The notes under the pieces: model-generated
Seen by the model: the letters and a program-made list of their open reading frames with translations, nothing else
Database searches by the model: none
Told to the model about the DNA's origin: nothing
Assembly (NCBI GenBank): GCA_009927375.1
Contig: RFNE01000174.1
Coordinates: 1 to 11,583 of the forward strand
Reading direction: 5' to 3'
From: Actinomycetota bacterium
GTDB lineage: Bacteria > Actinomycetota > Acidimicrobiia > Acidimicrobiales > Ilumatobacteraceae
Length of the DNA stretch: 11,583 nt
Made by a program: the position numbers and the translations under genes
Shown: one piece after another, positions 1 through 6,114 of the stretch
How positions within the stretch are numbered: the stretch's first letter is position 1
How the letters are laid out: each line of letters starts with the position of its first letter

Positions 1-336
1 ATCATCGCGTTCGCGTACTTCTACAACTCGATCGCCTTCGACCCGATTCGTCAGGCCGACCAGTTGCGCAAGCAGGGCGGCTTCGTGCCCGGCATTCGAC
101 CGGGACCACAGACCGAGTCGTTCCTCGCCAAGGCCGTGAACCGCATCACGCTTCCGGGTGCGCTGTTCGTCGCCTTCATCGCCATCTTGCCGTACATCAT
201 CCTGTGGATGGGCGACGTGCAGTCGTTCCCGTTCGCCGGAACCACCGTGTTGATCGCGGTCGGCGTCGCATTGGAACTCATGCGCCAGATCGACAGCCAG
301 TTGATGCAGCGCAACTACGAGGGCTTCTTGAAGTGA
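1..336 (+). CDS. secY: Protein translocase subunit SecY, C-terminal part
   Basis: SecY is the channel-forming subunit of the SecYEG translocon in the cytoplasmic membrane. Only the last 111 codons are present; the gene enters from the left edge in frame 1 and ends at TGA 334-336. Visible are the cytoplasmic loop with GGFVPGIRPG (codons about 26-35), a hydrophobic segment at about codons 51-71 (LPGALFVAFIAILPYIILWMG minus its ends), the GTTVLIAVGVALE segment at about 80-92, and the typical end QLMQRNYEGFLK. These match the last two membrane helices and the C-terminal tail of SecY. Its place directly before adk is the usual spc-operon position. The 53-base gap to adk holds only a weak hairpin. 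Confidence 0.97.
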   Translation: MIAFAYFYNSIAFDPIRQADQLRKQGGFVPGIRPGPQTESFLAKAVNRITLPGALFVAFIAILPYIILWMGDVQSFPFAGTTVLIAVGVALELMRQIDSQLMQRNYEGFLK

Positions 337-389
337 TCCCTTCCTGAGCGAAGGAATCACCGAGAACCACCACCCAGGACGAACCAGCC

Positions 390-1045
390 ATGCCGCAGGG
401 AATTCGTGTCATCATGCTCGGGCGTCAAGGCGCCGGCAAGGGGACGCAGTGCAAGCGACTCGCTGCACACTTCGGCATCCCGCACATCTCGACGGGGGAG
501 ATGTTGCGCGCCGCGATCCGCCAGGAGACGGTGGTCGGTCGCGCGGTGAAGGACGTGTTGGACCGTGGCGAGCTCGTCAACGATGACTTGATGGTGAGCC
601 TCGTGCAGGGCCGCATCGGGAGCCCGACTCGCGCACGGCCGGCTACATCCTGGACGGCTTCCCGCGCACGGCCGGTCAGGCTCAGGCCTTCGACCACATC
701 ACCGAGGTGCGCCCGGTGAACGTGGTGATCGACCTCGAGGTCAAGCGAGACCTCGTGCTGTCGCGCCTGTCGGCCCGACGCACCTGCCATTCCTGCGAGG
801 CCAACTACATCTCGAACGGCAACGACCCACAGCCGTGGAAGTGCGAGAAGTGTGGCGGGACCGTGACCCAGCGGGCCGATGACACCCCGGCGGCCATCAA
901 CCACCGCCTCGACCTGTACGACGCGCTGACCGCGCCACTCATTACCTATTACCAAGGCAAGGGTTCCCTGCAGGTGGTGGACGGCCTCGGCACCCCCGAC
1001 GAGGTGTTTGCCCGTTTGGTGGCCTGCGTGGAGTCATTCCGCTAG
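390..1045 (+). CDS. adk: Adenylate kinase (one-base frameshift in this sequence)
   Basis: Adenylate kinase interconverts ATP + AMP and 2 ADP in the cytoplasm. The ATG at 390 has an AGGA 10 bases upstream (376-379). The P-loop GRQGAGKGT (residues 11-19) and STGEMLRAAI are read in the first frame. At 618-620 a GGG must be GGGG to continue into the second frame, giving GEPDSRTAGYILDGFPRT with the conserved arginine of GFPR. The second frame then carries a Cys4 zinc lid (C133-x2-C136-x15-C152-x2-C155), the QRADD motif and the usual C-terminal part up to TAG 1043-1045. The repaired length is 218 residues, normal for the long form. Since adk is essential and every motif is kept on both sides, a missing base in the read is far more likely than a pseudogene. 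A terminator starts right after the stop codon. Confidence 0.95.
617..626 (+). other. adk: Frameshift point in adk
   Basis: The reading frame moves by one missing base here. Adding one G to the run at 618-620 gives Gly-Glu-Pro-Asp-Ser and joins both halves without gap or overlap. Adding a G at 626 instead would give Gly-Ser-Pro-Asp-Ser, so the exact base is not fixed, but one G is clearly lacking. Confidence 0.85.
630..675 (+). repeat. 13-bp direct repeat inside adk, 33 bp apart
   Basis: CGCGCACGGCCGG occurs at 630-642 and again at 663-675. The offset is exactly 11 codons, so both copies encode Arg-Thr-Ala-Gly (SRTAG and PRTAG) around the conserved GFPR motif. It lies just downstream of the frameshift. 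It may be chance in GC-rich coding DNA. Confidence 0.6.
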
Positions 1046-1068
1046 AAACCCCGTCGTTTCGGGGTTTT
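1046..1068 (+). terminator. Intrinsic terminator after adk
   Basis: AAACCCCG (1046-1053) pairs with CGGGGTTT (1060-1067) around a six-base TCGTTT loop. The T run 1065-1068 forms the end of the stem and the release tract. It starts immediately after the adk stop codon, so it probably separates the secY-adk transcript from infA and the ribosomal genes. The structure was found by eye; no folding energy was computed. Confidence 0.7.
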
Positions 1069-1094
1069 CAGGCACCAAAGGCCGCCGATAGAGT
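1065..1094 (+). promoter_or_regulatory. Possible promoter for infA and the ribosomal genes
   Basis: TTTTCA (1065-1070) and TAGAGT (1089-1094) are separated by 18 bases and could act as -35 and -10 elements. Each matches the sigma-70-type consensus at only four of six bases, and the -35 would overlap the terminator T run. The terminator upstream makes a promoter in this gap likely, but the exact position is weakly supported. No coding sequence is seen between 1069 and 1162. Confidence 0.2.
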
Positions 1095-1151
1095 CATCCT
1101 TCGCCTTTTGGGGGGTTCATCCACCCGAGTGGCAATCGTGAACGTTTGTTG

Positions 1152-1156
1152 AGGAG
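1152..1156 (+). promoter_or_regulatory. Ribosome binding site that supports the infA CTG start
   Basis: AGGAG within GAGGAGAGAG, six bases before CTG 1163. It sits 33 bases before GTG 1190, too far to serve that codon. Confidence 0.75.
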
Positions 1157-1162
1157 AGAGTT

Positions 1163-1387
1163 CTGCCAAAAAACAAGGAAGACGCAATTGTGCTGGAAGG
1201 CACGATTACCGAATCATTGCCCAACGCGATGTTTCGGGTCGAACTCGACAACGGACACACAGTGTTGGCTCATATCTCCGGGAAGATGCGAATGAACTAC
1301 ATCCGCATCCTGCCGGGGGACAAGGTCCAGGTAGAGCTGACGCCATATGACCTCACCCGAGGTCGCATCACCTACCGACACAAATAA
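1163..1387 (+). CDS. infA: Translation initiation factor IF-1, probable CTG start
   Basis: IF-1 binds the A site of the 30S subunit during initiation. It is a single OB-fold (S1-like) protein; here PNAMFRVEL, VLAHISGKMR, YIRILPGDKV and YDLTRGRITYR are plain family motifs. Read from the CTG at 1163 the protein is 74 residues beginning Leu/Met-Pro-Lys-Asn-Lys-Glu-Asp-Ala, matching the MPK/MAK-K-(D/E) start of actinobacterial IF-1 (usually 72-73 residues). A strong AGGAG (1152-1156) lies six bases upstream. The only other start, GTG at 1190, would remove nine conserved N-terminal residues and has no ribosome site at a suitable distance. The CTG may be real or a miscalled GTG/ATG/TTG. The gene opens the ribosomal run after the adk terminator. 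Confidence 0.93.
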   Translation: MPKNKEDAIVLEGTITESLPNAMFRVELDNGHTVLAHISGKMRMNYIRILPGDKVQVELTPYDLTRGRITYRHK

Positions 1388-1426
1388 CCGATCTCACCAG
1401 ACACCGACAACATCGCGAGGACAGAA

Positions 1427-1540
1427 GTGAAAGTTAAACCCAGCGTGAAGAAGATTTGCGAGAAGTGCAAGGTCATTCGCCGGCACGGTCGCGTCATGGT
1501 GATCTGCGAAAACCCACGACACAAGCAGCGCCAGGGCTGA
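1427..1540 (+). CDS. rpmJ: 50S ribosomal protein L36 (zinc-binding type)
   Basis: L36 is the small zinc-ribbon protein of the large subunit. It starts with GTG at 1427, six bases after GAGG (1417-1420), and ends at TGA 1538-1540, giving 37 residues, the standard bacterial length. The sequence begins MKVKPSVKKICEKCKVI and ends NPRHKQRQG. The zinc ligands C11, C14, C27 and H32 (C-x2-C-x12-C-x4-H) are all present, so this is the zinc-dependent form, not the cysteine-free paralogue used under zinc shortage. It lies between infA and rpsM as in most bacteria. Confidence 0.96.
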   Translation: MKVKPSVKKICEKCKVIRRHGRVMVICENPRHKQRQG

Positions 1541-1555
1541 TAAGGACACACGACG

Positions 1556-1936
1556 ATGGCACGTATTTCAGGAGTTGACATTCCGCGCGAGAAGCGCCTC
1601 GAGATTGCGCTCACCTATATCTATGGAATCGGTCGCACGACCGCGCAGAAGATGTGCGCTGAGCTCGACCTGAGCCCGGACACCCGCGTGCGCAACCTCA
1701 CCGACTCCGAGGTCAACAAGATCCGTATGTACATCGAGAACAACCTCACCGTCGAAGGTGACCTGCGTCGCGACGTGCAGACCGACATCAAGCGCAAGAT
1801 CGAGATCGGCTCCTACCAGGGCACCCGTCACCGCAAGGGACTTCCGGTCCGCGGTCAGCGCACCCACACCAACGCTCGCACCCGCAAGGGACCGAAGAAG
1901 ACCGTTGCCAACAAGAAGATGGCAGTGAGGAAGTAA
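1556..1936 (+). CDS. rpsM: 30S ribosomal protein S13
   Basis: S13 sits in the head of the small subunit, contacts 16S rRNA and forms the bridge to L5 in the 50S subunit. The 126-residue product starts MARISGVDIPREKR and shows the YIYGIGRTTAQ helix-hairpin-helix region (about residues 21-31) and the basic C-terminal tail GLPVRGQRTHTNARTRKG typical of the family. The ATG follows AAGGA (1542-1546) by nine bases. Only 15 bases separate it from rpmJ and three from rpsK, so these genes are surely co-transcribed. No irregularity is seen. Confidence 0.98.
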   Translation: MARISGVDIPREKRLEIALTYIYGIGRTTAQKMCAELDLSPDTRVRNLTDSEVNKIRMYIENNLTVEGDLRRDVQTDIKRKIEIGSYQGTRHRKGLPVRGQRTHTNARTRKGPKKTVANKKMAVRK

Positions 1937-1939
1937 CCC

Positions 1940-2332
1940 ATGGCAAAGGCACCAGCACCCCGCAAGCGCAAGCGCGATCGTAAGAACGTCGCGACCGGCG
2001 TCGTGCACATCAAGAGCTCGTTCAACAACACGATCGTGTCGATCACCGACACCGAGGGCAACGTCATCTCGTGGGCATCCTCGGGCGGCGTCGGCTTCAC
2101 CGGTTCGCGCAAGTCCACCCCGTTCGCCGCACAGATGGCCGCCGAGAAGGCTGGCCGCGCCGCGATGGATCAGGGACTTCGTCGCGCTGAAGTGCACGTG
2201 AAGGGCCCGGGCTCGGGTCGCGACACCGCACTGCGCTCCATCCAGAACCTGGGCATCGAAGTGTCCGGCATCAAGGACGTGACTCCGGTGCCACACAACG
2301 GTTGCCTCCAGCCGAAGCGAAAGAGGCCGTAA
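1940..2332 (+). CDS. rpsK: 30S ribosomal protein S11
   Basis: S11 lies on the platform of the small subunit near the E-site mRNA path. The 130-residue protein has the family motifs VHIKSSFNNTIVSITD (about residues 24-39), WASSGGVGFTGSRKSTPFAA (about 47-66), VKGPGSGRDTALR and the C-terminal end PHNGCLQPKRKRP. A ribosome site GAGGAAG lies in the last codons of rpsM (1927-1933), and the two genes are separated by three bases, which suggests coupled translation. Length and sequence are ordinary. Confidence 0.98.
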   Translation: MAKAPAPRKRKRDRKNVATGVVHIKSSFNNTIVSITDTEGNVISWASSGGVGFTGSRKSTPFAAQMAAEKAGRAAMDQGLRRAEVHVKGPGSGRDTALRSIQNLGIEVSGIKDVTPVPHNGCLQPKRKRP

Positions 2333-2334
2333 CC

Positions 2335-2952
2335 ATGGCTCGCTATACAGGACCAAAGGTACGCATCTCGCGCCGCCTGGGCATCAACGTCTACGAGAAC
2401 AACAAGGGCTCCAAGGCCCTCGAGCGTCGTCCGTTCCCACCAGGAACGCACGGTCGCACCCGTCGTCGTGGCGCCGGCAGTGAGTACCTCACCCAGTTGC
2501 AGGAAAAGCAGAAGGCGAAGTACATCTACGGCGTCCTCGAGCGTCAGTTCCGCAAGACCTACGAAGAGGCGACCCGTCTCAGTGGCCCGACCGGTGAGAA
2601 CCTGTTGCGTCTGCTCGAGTGCCGTCTCGACAACGTGGTCTACCGCGCGGGCTGGGCGAGCACCCGTCCGCAGGCACGTCAGTTCGTCAGCCACGGCCTC
2701 GTCATGGTGGACGGCAAGCGCGTCAACATCCCGTCGTACTCGGTCGGTCGCGGCCAGGTCATCACGTTGACCGACAAGGCCAAGAACATGATCATCATCC
2801 AGCACAACATCGACACCCTCGACCGCAAGGTCGTCGGTTGGATGGACGCAGCAGAGGGTGGCAAGCAGGTCACCGTCCGCGAGTTGCCGCAGCGCGAACA
2901 CATCGACGTTCCCGTCCGCGAACAGCTCATCGTCGAGCTCTATTCGAAGTAA
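2335..2952 (+). CDS. rpsD: 30S ribosomal protein S4
   Basis: S4 binds 16S rRNA early in small-subunit assembly; in many bacteria it represses its own operon. The ATG at 2335 gives MARYTGPKVRISRRLG, the standard N-terminus; an upstream in-frame ATG at 2302 inside rpsK would add 11 unrelated residues and is rejected. The product is 205 residues, with the S4 RNA-binding domain at about 95-160 (LECRLDNVVYRAGWASTRPQ, then GLVMVDGKRVNIPS). The N-terminal zinc-finger cysteines found in some S4 proteins are absent, so this is the zinc-free form. AAGAGG at 2320-2325 is the likely ribosome site, and the gene starts two bases after rpsK ends. Confidence 0.98.
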   Translation: MARYTGPKVRISRRLGINVYENNKGSKALERRPFPPGTHGRTRRRGAGSEYLTQLQEKQKAKYIYGVLERQFRKTYEEATRLSGPTGENLLRLLECRLDNVVYRAGWASTRPQARQFVSHGLVMVDGKRVNIPSYSVGRGQVITLTDKAKNMIIIQHNIDTLDRKVVGWMDAAEGGKQVTVRELPQREHIDVPVREQLIVELYSK

Positions 2953-2984
2953 CCCCCGACCAGAAATCGCAAGAGGAGACACCA

Positions 2985-3914
2985 ATGCTTGTCATTCAGC
3001 GCCCAACCGTGGAAGCCATCGGCACCCCGGAGAACAACCGTCAGAAGTTCTCCATCGGACCGCTCGAGCCAGGCCTCGGCCACACCATCGGCAACTCGAT
3101 TCGTCGCATGTTGCTCTCGTCGATTCCTGGTGCAGCGATCACGACCGTCAAGTTCGAGTCCGCTCTGCACGAGTTCGACGTGATCGACGGCATCACCGAG
3201 GACGTCACCGAGATCATCTTGAACATGAAGGACATCGTCGTCACCTCCGAGAGCGATGAGCCAGTCGTCATCACCCTCGACGTGAAGGGACCTGCAGAGG
3301 TCACCGCCGCAGACATCAACTGCCCAGCGGGCGTCGAGATCCTGAACAAGGGTCAGCACATCGCCACGTTGTCGGCAAAGGGTCGCCTCGTCGTCGATCT
3401 CACGATCGAGCGCGGCAAGGGCTATGCCTCGAGCGACCGCGACACCCGCAAGGTGATCGGCGTCATCCCGATCGATGCCATCTTCTCGCCGGTTCGTCGT
3501 TGCACGTTCACCGTCGAGCCGACCCGCGTCGAGCAGTCGACGAACTACGACAAGATCGTCCTCGACATCGAGACCGACGGCACCATGGAGCCACGCGAGG
3601 CACTCGCCTCGGCAGGCGCCACGTTGCGTTCGCTCGTCGACCTCGTCGCCACGATGAGCGACGAGCCAGTCGCCCTCGAACTCGGCGAAGTCATCGGCTC
3701 GGGCTCCGGTTCGCCGGACCTCGACCTGAGCATCGAGGACCTGGATCTGTCCGAGCGTCCCCGCAACTGCTTGAAGCGCGCCCAGATCAACACGGTCGGC
3801 GAGCTCCTGCTGCGCAGCGAGGAAGATCTGTTGAACATCACCAACTTCGGTCAGAAGTCGTTGGACGAAATCAAGTTGAAGCTCGACGAGCGCGGCCTCT
3901 CGCTGCGTATCTGA
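2985..3914 (+). CDS. rpoA: DNA-directed RNA polymerase subunit alpha
   Basis: Alpha nucleates RNA polymerase assembly through its N-terminal domain and contacts UP elements and activators through its C-terminal domain. The ATG at 2985 is preceded by AAGAGGAG (2971-2978) and gives MLVIQRPTVEAIG. Dimerisation motifs GHTIGNSIRRMLLSSIPGAA (about residues 28-47) and the insert-domain sequence are intact. The C-terminal domain has ERPRNCLKRA, with R258 and N261 matching E. coli R265 and N268 that contact DNA, and ends NFGQKSLDEIKLKL followed by the usual tail. At 309 residues it is of family length. The frame stays open upstream through rpsD, but that is not coding. It lies 32 bases after rpsD, as in other alpha operons. 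Confidence 0.98.
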   Translation: MLVIQRPTVEAIGTPENNRQKFSIGPLEPGLGHTIGNSIRRMLLSSIPGAAITTVKFESALHEFDVIDGITEDVTEIILNMKDIVVTSESDEPVVITLDVKGPAEVTAADINCPAGVEILNKGQHIATLSAKGRLVVDLTIERGKGYASSDRDTRKVIGVIPIDAIFSPVRRCTFTVEPTRVEQSTNYDKIVLDIETDGTMEPREALASAGATLRSLVDLVATMSDEPVALELGEVIGSGSGSPDLDLSIEDLDLSERPRNCLKRAQINTVGELLLRSEEDLLNITNFGQKSLDEIKLKLDERGLSLRI

Positions 3915-3944
3915 GCGAACGACGTACATAGGAGACGATGAGAC

Positions 3945-4316
3945 ATGCCAGCAACACCACGACGCGCCCGCAACTTCGGCGGTAGCGCACACCACCAGAA
4001 ACTCTTGATGGCGAACCTCGCTGCGTCGCTGTTCGCTGCAGAGGGCATCGTCACGACCGAGGGCAAGGCCAAGGCACTGCGTCCGATCGCCGAGAAGTTG
4101 ATCACCAAGGCGATCAAGGCACAGGATGCCGGCCCGATGCGCATTCACCGCATCCGCCAGATCCAGGGTTACCTGAACGACAAGGAAATGACGAACAAGC
4201 TCGTCAACGTCGTCGCTCCTCGTTACGCCTCCCGCAACGGTGGCTACACGCGAATCCTGAAGCTCGGACCGCGTCACGGTGACAACGCGCCAATGGCGCG
4301 TATCGAACTCGTCTAG
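3945..4316 (+). CDS. rplQ: 50S ribosomal protein L17
   Basis: L17 lies near the polypeptide exit tunnel of the large subunit. The 123-residue product begins MPATPRRARNFGGSAHHQ and carries the family segments LLMANLAASLFAAEGIVTT and KALRPIAEKLITKAI, ending with GPRHGDNAPMARIELV. AGGAG (3930-3934) lies ten bases before the ATG. Another ATG at 3938 is out of frame. The N-terminus Met-Pro-Ala-Thr-Pro-Arg differs slightly from the common MRHxKxGRKL form, but the rest aligns without doubt. rpoA-rplQ is the usual end of the alpha operon. Confidence 0.97.
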   Translation: MPATPRRARNFGGSAHHQKLLMANLAASLFAAEGIVTTEGKAKALRPIAEKLITKAIKAQDAGPMRIHRIRQIQGYLNDKEMTNKLVNVVAPRYASRNGGYTRILKLGPRHGDNAPMARIELV

Positions 4317-4330
4317 TTCGGTCACACCTC

Positions 4331-5109
4331 ATGCGTCGCGCGCGCATGACCGTCGCCTACAAAGGTGACGCGTTCCACGGGTTCGCCGCCAATCCCGGCG
4401 TCGACACCGTCGAGTCGCACATCACCGGTGCACTGCGCCAGGTGTTACAAGTCGACATCGCCATCGTTGCCGCTGGTCGCACCGACGCCGGCGTGCATGG
4501 TTGGGGACAGGTGCTCAGCATGGATCTGCCCGACAGCGTCGACCTCGCGGTGTTGCGCAAGCAACTGAACGCGCTGTGCGGACCCTTCGTCGTGGTTCGC
4601 GAAGCCGACTGGGTCGAGCCGGACTTCCACGCCCGTTTCTCCGCGATGTGGCGCAGCTATCGCTACACGGTGTTGAACTCGCCGACCCCGAACCCGTTCA
4701 TGGTGGACACGGCTGGCACATCCACACGCCGCTCAAGTTGCGTGCCATGCAATTGGCCTGCGATGCGGTGATCGGGGAGCACGACTTTTCCGCGTTCTGT
4801 CGCAAGCCCAAGCCGAGCGAGGGGGAGCACGGGGCCGAATTCTCGATGCGCCGCTACGTGATGAACGCCGATTGGCGGGACCTCGGGGAAGGCGTCTTGC
4901 GTTTCGACATCCGGGCGAATGCGTTCTGCCACCAGATGGTTCGCTCGCTCGTCGGGACCTTCGTCGAGATCGGTCTGGGCAAGCGTCCCCCGAGCGACAT
5001 GCGGGGCCTCATTCTGTCCGGGGACCGCAATCAGGCGGCCCAGGTCGCCCCGCCGCAGGGCTTGTGCCTGTGGGAAGTGGGCTATCCGGCCGATCCGGGT
5101 CGATTGTGA
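4331..5109 (+). CDS. truA: tRNA pseudouridine(38-40) synthase TruA (one-base frameshift in this sequence)
   Basis: TruA converts uridines 38-40 in the anticodon arm of many tRNAs to pseudouridine. The first frame (4331-4711) shows VAYKGDAFHGF, the catalytic GRTDAGVHG with Asp52, and FHARFSAMWRSYRY. At 4712-4714 one base is lacking; after it the second frame gives WHIHTPLKL, GEHDFSAFCRKP, the NAFCHQMVRSLVGTFVEIGL motif and GLCLWEVGYP, ending at TGA 5107-5109. The repaired length is about 259 residues, normal for TruA. The start is 14 bases after rplQ; no clear ribosome site is seen, so coupling to rplQ is possible. An ATG at 4346 is a second possible start. The gene order rplQ-truA-rplM-rpsI is common in actinobacteria. 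Confidence 0.95.
4709..4716 (+). other. truA: Frameshift point in truA
   Basis: Reading ACG-GC then needs one added base before TGG-CAC to join Met-Val-Asp-Thr-Ala with Trp-His-Ile-His-Thr-Pro, the order expected for TruA. An added C or G is most likely, but the base cannot be fixed because any third base encodes alanine. Confidence 0.8.
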
Positions 5110-5133
5110 ACCGGACCCTTTCGCCCCTATCCT
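5104..5133 (+). promoter_or_regulatory. Candidate promoter for rplM-rpsI
   Basis: TTGTGA (5104-5109, at the truA stop) and TATCCT (5128-5133) are 18 bases apart and each match the sigma-70-type consensus at four of six positions. Transcription would start near 5140, just before the structured leader. This is pattern matching only. Confidence 0.3.
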
Positions 5134-5144
5134 GAAAAGCCCAC

Positions 5145-5182
5145 GGGGACCGGCCAGCGGCCGATTTTCCGGATCAGTCCCC
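5145..5182 (+). promoter_or_regulatory. Structured leader before rplM
   Basis: GGGGAC (5145-5150) pairs with GTCCCC (5177-5182), enclosing an inner hairpin CGGCC (5151-5155) / GGCCG (5159-5163) with an AGC loop. The 94-base gap between truA and rplM is long for this cluster and rplM lacks a good ribosome site. L13 leaders that act in autogenous control are known in Firmicutes; whether this one acts likewise is inference. There is no T run, so it is not a simple terminator. Confidence 0.4.
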
Positions 5183-5203
5183 AGCACTTCGAAAGCAGTT
5201 TTC

Positions 5204-5650
5204 ATGCGTACGTACAGCCCCAAAGCAAGCGATGTGAAGCGCGAGTGGCACGTTGTCGATGCCGACGGTCTCGTGCTCGGTCGCATGTGCACCGAAGTCG
5301 CGCGACTCCTGCGCGGAAAGCACAAGCCGATGTTCTCGACCCACATGGACACCGGTGACCACGTGATCATCGTGAACGCCTCCAAGGTCGTGTTGACCAA
5401 GGGCAAGGCCGACAAGGAACTCGTGCACGACTACAGCGGTTACCCCGGTGGTCTTCGCACCCAGACGTACGCCAACTTGCTCAGCCGCAAGCCAGAAGAT
5501 GCGATTCGTCGCACCGTGCGCGGCATGTTGCCGAAGGGTCCACTCGGTCGTCAGATGATCAAGAAGTTGAAGGTCGTCGCCGGTCCGGATCACGGTCACG
5601 GCGCACAGCAGCCAAAGGTTCTCGAGTTGCCACACGCCAAGGCGCGTTGA
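5204..5650 (+). CDS. rplM: 50S ribosomal protein L13
   Basis: L13 is an early assembly protein of the large subunit. The ATG at 5204 gives MRTYSPKASDVKREWHVVDA, the standard start; the frame is open further upstream over truA but not coding there. Visible motifs are LGRMCTEVARLLRGKHKP, GDHVIIVNASKVVLTKGKA, HDYSGYPGGLR and RRTVRGMLPKGPLGRQMIKK. At 148 residues it is of normal length. The upstream region has only a weak AG-rich stretch (GAAAG at 5191-5195), unlike its neighbours, which fits control by the structured leader. It is followed after 28 bases by rpsI, the usual pair. Confidence 0.97.
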   Translation: MRTYSPKASDVKREWHVVDADGLVLGRMCTEVARLLRGKHKPMFSTHMDTGDHVIIVNASKVVLTKGKADKELVHDYSGYPGGLRTQTYANLLSRKPEDAIRRTVRGMLPKGPLGRQMIKKLKVVAGPDHGHGAQQPKVLELPHAKAR

Positions 5651-5678
5651 GCAAAAGATTGGAATAGAGGAGCACTTC

Positions 5679-6074
5679 GTGGGAACACAGCCACTCACCC
5701 AGACCACTGGTCGTCGCAAGGGAGCAATCGCTCGCGCACGCCTTCGTCCCGGCTCGGGCAAGGTGACCGTCAACGGTCGCGCGTTCGACAATTACTTCCC
5801 GAGTGCGGTCCAGCGCAACATCGCCAGTGAGGCGCTGCGCGTGGTCGAGGCGGAGACCGCCTACGACGTCGACTGCGACATCCAGGGTGGTGGCATCGCT
5901 GGTCAGGCCGGCGCATTGCGCATGGCGATCGCTCGTTCCATCGTCGAGCTCGACCCGGAGAAGCGCTCGGTGTTGCGCAAGGCCGGACTCCTCACGCGCG
6001 ACTCGCGCAAGAAGGAAAGCAAGAAGTACGGCTTGAAGAAGGCCCGCAAGGCGCCGCAGTACACCAAGCGTTAA
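5679..6074 (+). CDS. rpsI: 30S ribosomal protein S9
   Basis: S9 lies in the head of the small subunit; its C-terminal tail reaches the P-site tRNA. It starts with GTG at 5679, six bases after GAGGAG (5667-5672), and has 131 residues. The family motifs GRRKGAIARARLRPGSGKV (about residues 11-29), NGRAFDNYFP, GGGIAGQAGALRMAIAR (about 70-86) and the C-terminal KKARKAPQYTKR, with its final arginine, are all present. It forms the normal rplM-rpsI pair and shows no irregularity. Confidence 0.98.
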   Translation: MGTQPLTQTTGRRKGAIARARLRPGSGKVTVNGRAFDNYFPSAVQRNIASEALRVVEAETAYDVDCDIQGGGIAGQAGALRMAIARSIVELDPEKRSVLRKAGLLTRDSRKKESKKYGLKKARKAPQYTKR

Positions 6075-6082
6075 TCGCCTGG

Positions 6083-6104
6083 TTGTCGCGTCTCCTCGCG
6101 ACGA
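6083..6104 (+). promoter_or_regulatory. Hairpin between rpsI and glmM
   Basis: GTCGCG (6085-6090) pairs with CGCGAC (6097-6102), extendable by a T-G and a T-A pair to eight pairs, with a TCTCCT loop. It occupies the middle of the 40-base rpsI-glmM gap. There is no following T run, so it is a poor terminator. The glmM start has no clear ribosome site of its own, and the loop is complementary to AGGAGA. Confidence 0.4.
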
Positions 6105-6114
6105 AGTACGCATC

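Noticed and set aside
335..358. Terminator between secY and adk
   Set aside because: A short, mismatched stem (339-343 with 350-354) is present but there is no T run after it; adk usually shares the secY transcript.
1190..1387. infA starting at GTG 1190
   Set aside because: It would drop conserved N-terminal residues and has no ribosome site at a usable distance.
1568..2356. A 262-codon open frame on the - strand opposite rpsM and rpsK
   Set aside because: It covers two certain ribosomal genes and has no motif of its own.
2619..2984. Upstream extension of rpoA into rpsD
   Set aside because: The frame is open but lies over rpsD; the ATG at 2985 has a strong ribosome site and the standard alpha N-terminus.
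2940..4325. A 461-codon open frame on the - strand opposite rpoA and rplQ
   Set aside because: It lies wholly over well-identified genes in a high-GC sequence where stop codons are rare in the opposite frame; its protein has no recognisable motif.
390..5109. adk and truA as pseudogenes
   Set aside because: Apart from one base each, all motifs and codon use are intact, and adk is essential.
4919..5203. Upstream extension of rplM over the truA end
   Set aside because: L13 begins MRTYSPK at 5204; upstream residues are translated from truA in the wrong frame.
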